A DNA stretch of 44,391 nt from Steroidobacteraceae bacterium (GTDB lineage Bacteria > Pseudomonadota > Gammaproteobacteria > Steroidobacterales > Steroidobacteraceae). Location: contig JABAQN010000037.1 in the NCBI GenBank assembly GCA_019187495.1, positions 1 to 44,391 on the forward strand, given 5' to 3'. The translations under genes were made by a program, and so were the position numbers. The notes beneath the pieces are model-generated. The model was not told where the DNA came from. It ran no database searches and was given only the letters and a program-made list of their open reading frames with translations. The first letter of the stretch is position 1, and each line of letters begins with the position of its first letter. Below, piece by piece: positions 24,601 to 32,376 of the stretch.

Positions 24601-25108
24601 CAGTCCTCGGTCAGGTCGATCATTGGCCGCACCCTCTGCGCTTTTCCACGGGATCGCCGGTCCGGCGGCGCGACCTTGCTTTCGCCCGCACCTTGCCGGC
24701 CGCCACCCGCACTCTCCAGGCCACCGCCGGCTCCGGGTTTGCGATCTCACCTGTCATCGAGCGGGTCCGCAGGTTTATCGAAGTGCGATGCGCGCTGTCG
24801 GTTCAGCAGCAAATCAGGCACGGTGTCCGGCGATACGGGGGCGGCAAAATTCGGCGCGCGAGATCTCATGGAGATTACCCCGGACCCCCAACCCACGGTC
24901 GTGGTAGGCTAAGGTCGCGTATCGAAAAAGGGTCGCGTGTAGACCGCCAGAGCACTACGTTCGGGACACAGGGGCGCGCTTTGGCGGCCTGAAGGATTCG
25001 TGCGCTGTCGGTTGGCGCGAGCGCGGCTGCCGAATTCCGGTAATCAAACGCCATGAACTAGAATGCCTGTATCTCGCCGATGTCCTCCCGACGCGGCAGG
25101 AGGTGCGC
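24601..25108. other. 508-base gap holding the right island boundary
   Basis: No gene recognised and no integrase remnant identified. It contains the decayed tRNA-Pro fragment at 24932-24967 and a 12-base direct repeat GCGCTGTCGGTT (24792-24803 and 25002-25013) that brackets it. Short frames here are arginine-rich and look like chance. Confidence 0.5.
24932..24967 (+). repeat. Decayed tRNA-Pro 5'-half; candidate right attachment site of the island
   Basis: Positions 24949-24967 are identical over 19 bases to tRNA-Pro 1219-1237 (D-stem 3' side through anticodon loop). Just before it GTCGCG-TGTAG resembles the tRNA 5' flank and start (GTCGCG-GGG-TGTAG at 1195-1208) with small deletions. The match stops after the anticodon loop; the 3' half of the tRNA is absent. 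Confidence 0.65.
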
Positions 25109-25339
25109 ATGACGAATCTGGATCGCATCACGCAGCAACCCGGGCTGATGGGCGGCAAGCCGTGCATCCGCGGCATGCGAATCACGGTCGGAATGATCGT
25201 TGGGCAGATTGGCGCCGGCCGCGCAATCGACGAAATCCTTGCCGACTATCCCCTTCTCGAACGCGAAGACGTTCTCCAGGCTCTTCGCTATGCTGCCTGG
25301 CTCGCTGAAGAACGGCAGATTGACATCGCCACCGCATGA
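25109..25339 (+). CDS. DUF433 protein, likely antitoxin
   Basis: 76 residues. I chose the ATG at 25109 because AGGAGG lies 5 bases upstream (25098-25103). DUF433 signature: a short strand, GGKPCIRGMRITV (about residues 13-25), then a winged-helix-like part with DEILADYPLLEREDVLQALRYA. Such proteins are often paired with a PIN-like DUF5615 protein, which follows here with an ATGA overlap. Probably the DNA-binding, neutralising half of a TA-like pair. Confidence 0.85.
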   Translation: MTNLDRITQQPGLMGGKPCIRGMRITVGMIVGQIGAGRAIDEILADYPLLEREDVLQALRYAAWLAEERQIDIATA

Positions 25340-25737
25340 AGTTGCCGGTCGACATGAACCTGTCGCCCCGCTGGACCGATTTACTGGTGCGATCCCGATT
25401 TGACGCCGTGCACTGGTCAGGCATCGGCAACCCTCGCGCACTCGACCAGGAAATCATGGCGTATGCCGCCACGCACGACTATGTCGTGCTCACGAATGAT
25501 CTGGATTTCGGCGCCATCCTCGCTGTCACGCACGGCCGAAAACCGAGCGTCGTGCAGATCCGCTCCGGGAATCTCGACCCGGATGTGATCGGAGCGCAGA
25601 CGATCGCAGCGCTGAGACAGCTCGCGGATCAACTCGAAGAGGGCGCGCTCGTCAACATTGATCCGCTGCATACGCGCGTTCGATTGCTGCCTCTCAAGCG
25701 GCCGGTCAGCGCATCGTCACCCCGCCGTCCACGCTGA
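25336..25737 (+). CDS. DUF5615 PIN-like protein, likely toxin
   Basis: 133 residues. VDMNLSPRW with an N-terminal acidic residue, VLTNDLDFGAIL (about residues 51-62) and IRSGNLDPD match the DUF5615/Mut7-C PIN-like fold, a presumed RNase. The start overlaps the DUF433 stop (ATGA). The last 12 or so residues are basic and overlap the convergent SDR gene by 32 bases, so the natural C-terminus of the fold probably ends around LLPLKR and the tail is an addition. Confidence 0.85.
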   Translation: MKLPVDMNLSPRWTDLLVRSRFDAVHWSGIGNPRALDQEIMAYAATHDYVVLTNDLDFGAILAVTHGRKPSVVQIRSGNLDPDVIGAQTIAALRQLADQLEEGALVNIDPLHTRVRLLPLKRPVSASSPRRPR

Positions 25738-26488
25738 TCACCTGCCCGTTGATCCACGCGCCGTCGTCGGACAGCAGCATCGCGACCATGGCGGCGATGT
25801 CCTCCGGGGTGCCGAGCCGCGTGCTGCGGGTGATCGCGAGCACGCGCTCCTGCATCTCCTCGATCATCTGCGTGTTCTCCTTCGACGGCCCCGCGCCGGC
25901 GCGCGGCCCGGTGAGCACGAGGCCCGGCGCGACCGCGTTCGCGCGGATGCCCTGCTTGCCCCAGCGCGATGCCACGTGCCGCATCAGCGCAGTGAGGCCG
26001 GCCTTCGCCATCGCGTAACAGGGTCGCTCGGGTTCGCCCATGAATGCGGCCGAAGAGGTCGTGTAGACGAGCGCGCCGCCGCCACGCCGCAGCATCTGCG
26101 GAATCGCGTGGCGGGTGCAGAGGAGATGGCCGCGCAGGTTCACCGCGATCGTGCGATCGAAGACCTCGATCGCCACATCCACGACATTCGAGTCGCGCAG
26201 GATGATCCCGAGGTCCGCGGCGTTGACGTGCATGAGATCGAGCCCGCCGTGGCGATTGACGGTGGTCTCGACCAGGGCCTTCACCGACGCCTCGTCGGCG
26301 ATGTCGCAGCCGACGCCGAGCGCGCGACCGCCCCTCGCCTCGATATCCGCCGCGATCGCGGCCGCATTCGCGGCATCGAGATCGCCGATGACCACCGTGG
26401 CGCCCGCTGCCGCGAGCCGGCGCGCGGTCGCGCCGCCGATCCCGCCGCCGCCCGCCACCATGGCGACCTTGCCTTCGAGGTTCGCCAC
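25706..26488 (-). CDS. Short-chain dehydrogenase/reductase (FabG-like)
   Basis: 260 residues from a GTG at 26488, directly after the stop of the RAM-domain gene. Rossmann motif AGGGGGIGG (12-19, with Gly in place of the usual Thr-Gly start), acidic NAD-type residue after VVIGD, then NAADLG, catalytic Ser145 (TTSSA) and Tyr158-x3-Lys162 (YAMAK). The C-terminal end is normal (INGQVISVDGG). It probably oxidises or reduces a small alcohol/ketone with NAD(H); substrate unknown. It is translated with the upstream regulator-like gene. Confidence 0.9.
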   Translation of the reverse strand: MANLEGKVAMVAGGGGIGGATARRLAAAGATVVIGDLDAANAAAIAADIEARGGRALGVGCDIADEASVKALVETTVNRHGGLDLMHVNAADLGIILRDSNVVDVAIEVFDRTIAVNLRGHLLCTRHAIPQMLRRGGGALVYTTSSAAFMGEPERPCYAMAKAGLTALMRHVASRWGKQGIRANAVAPGLVLTGPRAGAGPSKENTQMIEEMQERVLAITRSTRLGTPEDIAAMVAMLLSDDGAWINGQVISVDGGVTMR

Positions 26489-26490
26489 GG

Positions 26491-26772
26491 TCAGGAAAGC
26501 CCGATGGAATACGCCGCTTCGAGTTCGCCGCGCGAGTAGGCGCGAAACGCGATCAGCGTCTCGGTGCCTGCGATGCCCGGCAGCTTGCGGATGCCGTCGG
26601 ACACGACCGTGGCGAGGCTGTCGTGGTCCGCGACGCGCACGATCGCGACGAGGTCGTAGTGGCCCGCGACCGAGAACACTTCGGCGACGCCGTCGATCTC
26701 GACCAGCGCCCTGGCGAGCGCCGTCACCATGTCCGTCTGCGCCTTGATCAGCACTATCGCCGTGACGTGCAT
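26491..26772 (-). CDS. Stand-alone RAM domain protein (Lrp/AsnC ligand-binding type)
   Basis: 93 residues, matching only the C-terminal RAM domain of Lrp/AsnC regulators: AIVLIKAQTD, VAEVFSVAGHYDLVAIVRV and LPGIAGTETLIAF. The DNA-binding helix-turn-helix half is absent and no upstream frame supplies one. Such proteins assemble into rings and may sense amino acids or related ligands. The stop is 2 bases from the SDR start, so the pair probably acts together. Confidence 0.88.
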   Translation of the reverse strand: MHVTAIVLIKAQTDMVTALARALVEIDGVAEVFSVAGHYDLVAIVRVADHDSLATVVSDGIRKLPGIAGTETLIAFRAYSRGELEAAYSIGLS

Positions 26773-26840
26773 CGGTCATCTCCGCGGGAGCAATTGCCTG
26801 CGCCACATACTGCGCGAGCCGCTCACCGGGAAGCAAGGCG

Positions 26841-28511
26841 CTATGGCGCGGGGCACTGCCCGATCGACGAAAGATTCACGTAGCCGGGATACAGCGCGAT
26901 GAATTTCCGCGTGACGCCGTTCGTCCAGCCGAAGCCGTCCTGCGCCGGGTATTCGCCGCCGCCGCCGGGCCGCCCGGTCGTGACGACGTCGTACTTCTCC
27001 ACGAGCTTGCCGCTTTCACGGTAGACACGGTTCACGTTGACGACCCAGCGGCAGGCGATCGCGGCGGCCAGCGCGTCCTGCCGATAGCGCGTGAGCCCGG
27101 CTACCGCGATCCATTGCAGCGGCGCCCAGCCGTTCGGCGCGTCCCACTGCTGGCCCGACGCGACGGTCGTCGTGACGATGCCGCCGTCCTCGAGCAACTG
27201 TGCGCGCACGACCTCGCCGACGGAGTCGGCCTGTGCCCTCGATGCCAGGCCGAAGAACAGCGGATAGAGCGTCGCCGCCGTCACGCGCGAAGGACGGCTG
27301 CCGTCGGTCCACTCGTAATCGAGATAGGTGCCACTCGGCGCGTCCCAGAGGTAGCGATCGATGGCCGCGTGACGCGCCGTCGCGCGCTGCCGGTACTCGT
27401 CGGCGCATGCCCTCTCGCGCCGCCGCGCGCAGCCCTCGCTGATCGCGCTCTCGAGGCCGAACAGCAGACTGTTGAGATCGACCGGCGCGATCTTCGTCGT
27501 GCGCAGCGTCGCGAGCGAGCGGCCGTCCGCGAACCAGCGCGAACTGAAATCCCAGCCGCTCTCTGCGGCCGCGCGGATGTCGCGATACAGCCCTTTCGGA
27601 TCGCGCGTGCTCGCCTGCGCCACGCGGACGTCTTCCGCGTACGATTCGTCGCGCGGCAGGTCGAGGTCGTCCCAATAGCGATTCAGGAGCGCGCCGTCGC
27701 GCAGACGCACGACGCGCGCGCTCGCCGTGCCCGGCGCCACGGCGTCTTCGCCGCGCATCCAGAAGGCGTGCTCGCGGCGCAGCTCGGGCAGGTACTTCGC
27801 CCAGGATGCGGCCGGATCATCGGGCGTCAGCAGCCCGACCATCGCGAAGAAGAACGGCGGCTGCGAGCGGCTCAGGTAGTAGGTGCGCGTACCGTTCGGC
27901 ACATGCCCGTAGCGGTCGATCAGGTAGGCGAAATCGGCGACCATGTCCCGCAGGAGGTCCTGCCGGCCGCTCGCCTCGAGCCCGAGCATCGTGAAGTACG
28001 AATCCCAGTAGTAGAGCTCGAGGAAACGCCCGCCCGGCACGACGTACGGCTTCGGCAGCGGCAGCAGCGAATCGAATTCCGGCACCTGCCGGTCCTCGCG
28101 GGTGAGCGCGTTCCACAGCGCATCGATGTGTTGGGTCAACGAGACCTGGCCGGCCGGCAGCGGTGCGGTCGCTTCGAGCGGCGGGAACGTGAAGTTCGCC
28201 TCGACGAAGCGCCGCAACGCCGCCGCACCCTCGGGTTGCTCGCGATGGTACTGCGCGAGGATGTTCCGCGGGTCGCTTTTTGGCACGGCGTCGACGAAGA
28301 CCTTGTTGTCACCGAAGAGCCGCGAGGTCTGCACGGCGACGAACAACTCGCCGAGCGCCTGCTGCGGCGTTTGCGGCGCCGTCTGCGCCCCGTTTGCCTC
28401 CCTCATCGCGGGCGGCGGCGGGACGCGCGCGGCCGGTTGCGTCGAACAACCCGAAGTGGCCGTCGCCAGCCACAGCGCGGCGGCAACCGCACAGGAACGC
28501 ATCGGGATCAT
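26841..28511 (-). CDS. treA: Periplasmic trehalase (GH37)
   Basis: 556 residues from the ATG at 28511, which has GGAGG 7 bases upstream. The N-terminus is a lipoprotein signal (hydrophobic stretch, then ATSGC lipobox at about residue 22), so it is probably anchored in the periplasm. Both GH37 signatures are present: PGGRFLELYYWDSYF (about 157-171) and QWDAPNGWAPLQ (about 454). It hydrolyses trehalose to two glucose. Divergently transcribed from the LacI regulator, with an operator-like palindrome between them. Confidence 0.95.
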   Translation of the reverse strand: MIPMRSCAVAAALWLATATSGCSTQPAARVPPPPAMREANGAQTAPQTPQQALGELFVAVQTSRLFGDNKVFVDAVPKSDPRNILAQYHREQPEGAAALRRFVEANFTFPPLEATAPLPAGQVSLTQHIDALWNALTREDRQVPEFDSLLPLPKPYVVPGGRFLELYYWDSYFTMLGLEASGRQDLLRDMVADFAYLIDRYGHVPNGTRTYYLSRSQPPFFFAMVGLLTPDDPAASWAKYLPELRREHAFWMRGEDAVAPGTASARVVRLRDGALLNRYWDDLDLPRDESYAEDVRVAQASTRDPKGLYRDIRAAAESGWDFSSRWFADGRSLATLRTTKIAPVDLNSLLFGLESAISEGCARRRERACADEYRQRATARHAAIDRYLWDAPSGTYLDYEWTDGSRPSRVTAATLYPLFFGLASRAQADSVGEVVRAQLLEDGGIVTTTVASGQQWDAPNGWAPLQWIAVAGLTRYRQDALAAAIACRWVVNVNRVYRESGKLVEKYDVVTTGRPGGGGEYPAQDGFGWTNGVTRKFIALYPGYVNLSSIGQCPAP

Positions 28512-28545
28512 TGGTTTTCCTCCCACTGCACGCGCTGGCCCGCTT

Positions 28546-28559
28546 TGACAACGTTATCA
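28546..28559. promoter_or_regulatory. LacI-family operator candidate between treA and lacI-type gene
   Basis: TGACAACGTTATCA is a near-perfect 14-base palindrome with the central CG typical of LacI-family sites. It lies in the 91-base gap between the divergent trehalase and LacI genes. A related sequence lies upstream of the TonB-dependent receptor at 32363-32376. Confidence 0.6.
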
Positions 28560-28602
28560 GATCAGTGGACGCTATACCCGATCGGTCTATCAGGGTGGGA
28601 AC

Positions 28603-29607
28603 ATGAGGCCAACCATTCGCGACGTGGCCGCGATGGCAGGCGTGTCGATCAAGACCGTATCGCGCGTTCTGAACAACGAAGCACATGTCAGCAAGGGCAC
28701 GCGTCGCAGGGTGCAGGAAGCCGTCGAAGCGCTCCGGTTCCGTCCCAGCATGGCGGCCCGCGCGTTGGCCCGTGGCCGATCGCACCAGGTGGCATTGCTC
28801 TATGACAACCCGAGCCCCTATTACGTGTACCACGCGCAGACTGGCGCACGGGAGCGCTGTCGAGAGCTCGGCTTTCGGCTGATCTTCCAGGAATGCGACA
28901 TTCGTTCGTCTGAATTCGTCGCCGAGGTGCGGGCGCTGATCGACGAGACCCATGCCGACGGGCTCATCCTGTCGCCACCGGTCACTGACCAGGCGGCGCT
29001 GCTTACCGAGCTCAAGCGGCGCAATACGCCGTTCGTGCGCATCGCACCCGGCAACAACAAGGGCATTTGCCCGTACACCTACATCGACGACGTCGCGGCC
29101 GCAACCGAAATGACGCGATACCTCGCGGGCCTCGGTCACCGCCGCATCGCGTTCGTGGTCGGACATGCAGCCCACAGCTCGGCGCGTGACCGGTTGCGCG
29201 GCTATCGCAAGGGCCTGGAGGCCGAGGGCCTCGCCGAAGACCCGGCGCTCGTGCGGCAGGGCCGCTACGACTATGAATCGGGGCGCACCGCCGCGCAGGA
29301 ACTGCTCGAGCTCGGCCGTCCGCCGACGGCGATATTCGCGAGCAACGACGACATGGCGGCGGGGGTCGTTTCCGCCGCGCACGAGCTCGGCATCCGCATC
29401 CCCGAGGAGCTCTCGGTGGCCGGGTACGACGATACGGACATGGCGCGCGCACTTTGGCCGCCGCTCACGACGATCCACCAGCCGACCCGCGCCCTCGCCT
29501 ACGCAGCGACGGACCTGCTGCTCGGCGGCGCACCGCCCGCCACGGTGCGCCTGCTCGAGCATCGCCTCGTCATCCGCGGATCGACGGCACCGCCCGCGAA
29601 ACGCTGA
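28603..29607 (+). CDS. LacI-family transcriptional regulator of the trehalose/saccharide locus
   Basis: 334 residues. N-terminal LacI helix-turn-helix TIRDVAAMAGVSIKTVSRVLN (4-24) with hinge helix (SMAARALARGR), then a periplasmic-binding-protein-like sensor domain (about 60-330: HADGLILSPP, YIDDVAAATEMTRYLAGLGHRRIAFV, AIFASNDDMAAGV, SVAGYDDTDMARALWPPLTTI). Divergent to treA and close to the TonB-dependent receptor, it most likely represses these genes until a sugar such as trehalose or a related oligosaccharide is sensed (inference). Confidence 0.93.
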   Translation: MRPTIRDVAAMAGVSIKTVSRVLNNEAHVSKGTRRRVQEAVEALRFRPSMAARALARGRSHQVALLYDNPSPYYVYHAQTGARERCRELGFRLIFQECDIRSSEFVAEVRALIDETHADGLILSPPVTDQAALLTELKRRNTPFVRIAPGNNKGICPYTYIDDVAAATEMTRYLAGLGHRRIAFVVGHAAHSSARDRLRGYRKGLEAEGLAEDPALVRQGRYDYESGRTAAQELLELGRPPTAIFASNDDMAAGVVSAAHELGIRIPEELSVAGYDDTDMARALWPPLTTIHQPTRALAYAATDLLLGGAPPATVRLLEHRLVIRGSTAPPAKR

Positions 29608-29643
29608 GCGGCGCGCATCGCCACCACCGGCGCGGAACCCCTG

Positions 29644-32208
29644 TCAGAAGTGGTACCGCACCGAGAAATTGATCTCCCGGCCCTCCAGCGGCCGCGCCAG
29701 GATCACGCCGCCGGCGCCCGCCGCCGGCCCGAAGATGCGCGAGTTGCTCTCGGTGAGCCCGAGCTCGTTCGTGACATTGGTGCCCTGCACGCGCGCTTCC
29801 CAGTTGTCGCCGAACTTGCCGACCACGCCGAAGTCGAGCGTGTGGTAGGTGCCGAGCTGCTGCAGGCCTGACTGGTCCTGCGTGTGCGGCCCGACGTAGG
29901 TGTACGTGACGAACGTATTCACGTCACCCCAGGGAGTCGGGAAGCGGTAGCTCGGCGTGAGTGCGAAGCGATGCTTGGGCTGACGCTGCAGCTGCTGTCC
30001 CTGGATGCGCGCACAGCCGTTGCCGGTCACGACGTTCACATACGGAATGCACGCGTCGTAATCCGTGTATTTGCCATCCAGATAATTTCCCGCGAGCTGC
30101 ACGCGGAGCCCCTCGAGCGGCATGATCGCGAGGATGGCGTTCACGCCCTTCGATTCGGATCCGTAGGTGAGGAGCGAGCCGACCGGCGTGCCGAGGCCAT
30201 TCGTCGGCTGGTACAGGAGGCCGGTGAATTCCTTGTAGTACGCCGTGATGTCCGCGTACCACAGCGGCGACTGGTACTTGAAGCCGACTTCGAAGTTGTC
30301 GATCGATTGTTCCGGCGGCGTGTTGCCCGTGGTGCTGCCGCGGATGCCATTGTCGAAATCGAGGAAGTGATAGCCGCGGCTGAAGCGGCCGTAGACGCTC
30401 ATGTTGTCCGCCAACCGGTAGTTGGCGCCCACGGTGCCCGAGGTGCGGGTCGGATCGTAGTCGGTGACCGAAAACGTGCCGTTGCACACGGGCACGACGT
30501 TGTTGAACAGCGTGTTCGGATTGCTGTCGAGATCCTGGTTCGTGAGATTGCACACCTTGTTCGTCGCATCCTGGTTCTCGACGCGTACCGAGGCATCGAG
30601 CAGCCAGTTGTTGATCCGCCATGAATCCGAAAGGTACAGCGCCGTGTTGGTCGCTTTGCCGCGCTCGGTGATATGGAAGCCGTTGAAGTCGACGAAGCCC
30701 TGGTTGTCGGTGCGCTGGATCGTCTGCCCCGAAACCGGGTCGACATACGTCACGACGATCGGGCGCGCGTTCGGCGTATTGGTCATCAGCATGCCGTTGC
30801 CCAGCGACCACTTGTCGCGCATGGTGTAGTGCGCCACATACAGGCCAAGCGTCAGCGTGTTGCCGTCGAAGAGCTCCTTGCTGACGCGCAGGTCGTTGTT
30901 GATGTTGAACAGCCGCTTGTGGATGAACCACCAGCCTTGCTGGATCGCGTCCTGCGTCAGCGGCACCGCGCCGCCGCCGCGGTACGTCGCCGTGACGACG
31001 GCCCCCGCCGGCAGCTGATAGCCACCCTGGCCCGACGGCAGGTTGAAGAGCAGATCGTTGAGCGACGCCGGGTTCGGGCCCGAGAAAAGCGCGTTGGTGT
31101 CCATGTCGCCGCCATCGACGAGCAGGCGGTCGCTCAGTGTCCAGCCGTTGTCGAAATCGAGATCGAGGTTCATGCCGCCGAAGCTCATGTCGGCCCCGCG
31201 ACCGTTTGCGAGGTCGGCGTTCGTACCGCCGCCCGGATAGCTCGGCAGGAACACGTGTCGCATCGCGTTGCTGTAGTACGTGTCCTTCAGCGGATCGAAG
31301 CCTGGATAGGAGCTGAAACTGTCGGTGCCGTGCTGGATCAGCGGAATCGGCGTGATGAACTGGTTCTTGTCGTTCAGGTAGCGCGCGTAGAACATGATCG
31401 AGCCGCGGTCCATGTCGTGTGACAGCGTCGCGGTGAACTGCCCGCCCTTGTCCGCCTTGAACTGCGGGTCACGTACGCCGTCGGATGTACGATAGAAGCC
31501 GCCCACGCTGCCGAACCAGCCATCGGCGATCTTGAAGCCGTAAAAGGCATCGCCGCGCAGCAGGTTTTCGTCGCCCCAGGTCACCCCCAGCGAGCCGCGG
31601 GGTTCCTCCGTTCCGCGCTTCAGGATGAAGTTCGCGGTCGCGCCCGGTTGTCCGTCCGCGAAGACCACTGACGGCCCGCCCTGCACGATTTCGACCCGCT
31701 CGATCGTGTCATCGAGCCGGAAAGCCGAACTCTGCTCGAAGAACGACAGGGTCGGCATGCCGTAGAGCGGGGAGCCGTTCAGCTGCACGGTGAAGTACGG
31801 CGCATCGCCACCCCCGGGGAAGCCGGCGATCTCGATGTTCGCGCCGGTTTGTCCGCCGGTCGACTCGGGCCAGATGCCCGGCGAGATCTTGAGCAGATCC
31901 GCCGTGCTCTTCGGATTCGCCTCCTTGATCATCTCCGGGTCGGCGGCGACGATCGAATAGCTCGCGTCGAGCTTCTTCACGCCGAGCGCCGATGCCGTGA
32001 CGACGACCGTCTCGAGGGACTGCGTATCGGCGACCTGTGGCTCGGCCTGCGGTTCGGGCGCCGCCGTCGACCAATGCGGCGCGAGCGCCGCGAAGCTTGT
32101 CAGTAACGCGGCATGGAGCGGAATCCGGAATTTTCGCCGATCGGGACCGGCCTCGTTGATTTCCGCGGGTTCCCGGCGAACGGTCTTGAGCACTTCGCGA
32201 CGATCCAT
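29644..32208 (-). CDS. TonB-dependent outer-membrane receptor, probably for a saccharide
   Basis: 854 residues from an ATG at 32208 with AAGGGGA upstream; the longer frame starting at 32325 lacks family support. A long basic n-region precedes a signal peptide (about residues 28-50, ending STAA). The TonB box region is ETVVVTAS, followed by the plug domain (IVQGGPSVVFADGQPGATANF, about 155-175) and a beta-barrel ending in the outer-membrane signature FSVRYHF. Together with trehalase, LacI and the secreted alpha/alpha-barrel protein it suggests uptake of a saccharide; the ligand is not shown by sequence. Confidence 0.93.
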   Translation of the reverse strand: MDRREVLKTVRREPAEINEAGPDRRKFRIPLHAALLTSFAALAPHWSTAAPEPQAEPQVADTQSLETVVVTASALGVKKLDASYSIVAADPEMIKEANPKSTADLLKISPGIWPESTGGQTGANIEIAGFPGGGDAPYFTVQLNGSPLYGMPTLSFFEQSSAFRLDDTIERVEIVQGGPSVVFADGQPGATANFILKRGTEEPRGSLGVTWGDENLLRGDAFYGFKIADGWFGSVGGFYRTSDGVRDPQFKADKGGQFTATLSHDMDRGSIMFYARYLNDKNQFITPIPLIQHGTDSFSSYPGFDPLKDTYYSNAMRHVFLPSYPGGGTNADLANGRGADMSFGGMNLDLDFDNGWTLSDRLLVDGGDMDTNALFSGPNPASLNDLLFNLPSGQGGYQLPAGAVVTATYRGGGAVPLTQDAIQQGWWFIHKRLFNINNDLRVSKELFDGNTLTLGLYVAHYTMRDKWSLGNGMLMTNTPNARPIVVTYVDPVSGQTIQRTDNQGFVDFNGFHITERGKATNTALYLSDSWRINNWLLDASVRVENQDATNKVCNLTNQDLDSNPNTLFNNVVPVCNGTFSVTDYDPTRTSGTVGANYRLADNMSVYGRFSRGYHFLDFDNGIRGSTTGNTPPEQSIDNFEVGFKYQSPLWYADITAYYKEFTGLLYQPTNGLGTPVGSLLTYGSESKGVNAILAIMPLEGLRVQLAGNYLDGKYTDYDACIPYVNVVTGNGCARIQGQQLQRQPKHRFALTPSYRFPTPWGDVNTFVTYTYVGPHTQDQSGLQQLGTYHTLDFGVVGKFGDNWEARVQGTNVTNELGLTESNSRIFGPAAGAGGVILARPLEGREINFSVRYHF

Positions 32209-32362
32209 CGTTGTCCCCTTTGCTTGCGCAAGTTGAGGTTGATCGCTGACGCTCGAGCAGCGACGGGGACGCGTTCTTCGGCGACGGTGACCGCGCCGGA
32301 GCCTCCTGCTCACGCCGTCCATCACTGCAGTCGCGGGCGATACTGCTGCAAGATTTCCGGCC

Positions 32363-32376
32363 TGTCAACGCTGTCA
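32363..32376. promoter_or_regulatory. Second LacI-like operator candidate, upstream of the TonB-dependent receptor
   Basis: Read on the minus strand TGACAGCGTTGACA matches 12 of 14 positions of the palindrome TGACAACGTTGTCA, the ideal form of the site at 28546-28559. It lies 155 bases upstream of the receptor start and overlaps the stop codon of the preceding gene. Confidence 0.5.

Noticed and set aside
27114..28805. Plus-strand frame of 563 codons
   Set aside because: Antisense to trehalase, which carries both GH37 signatures; no motif in the plus-strand frame.
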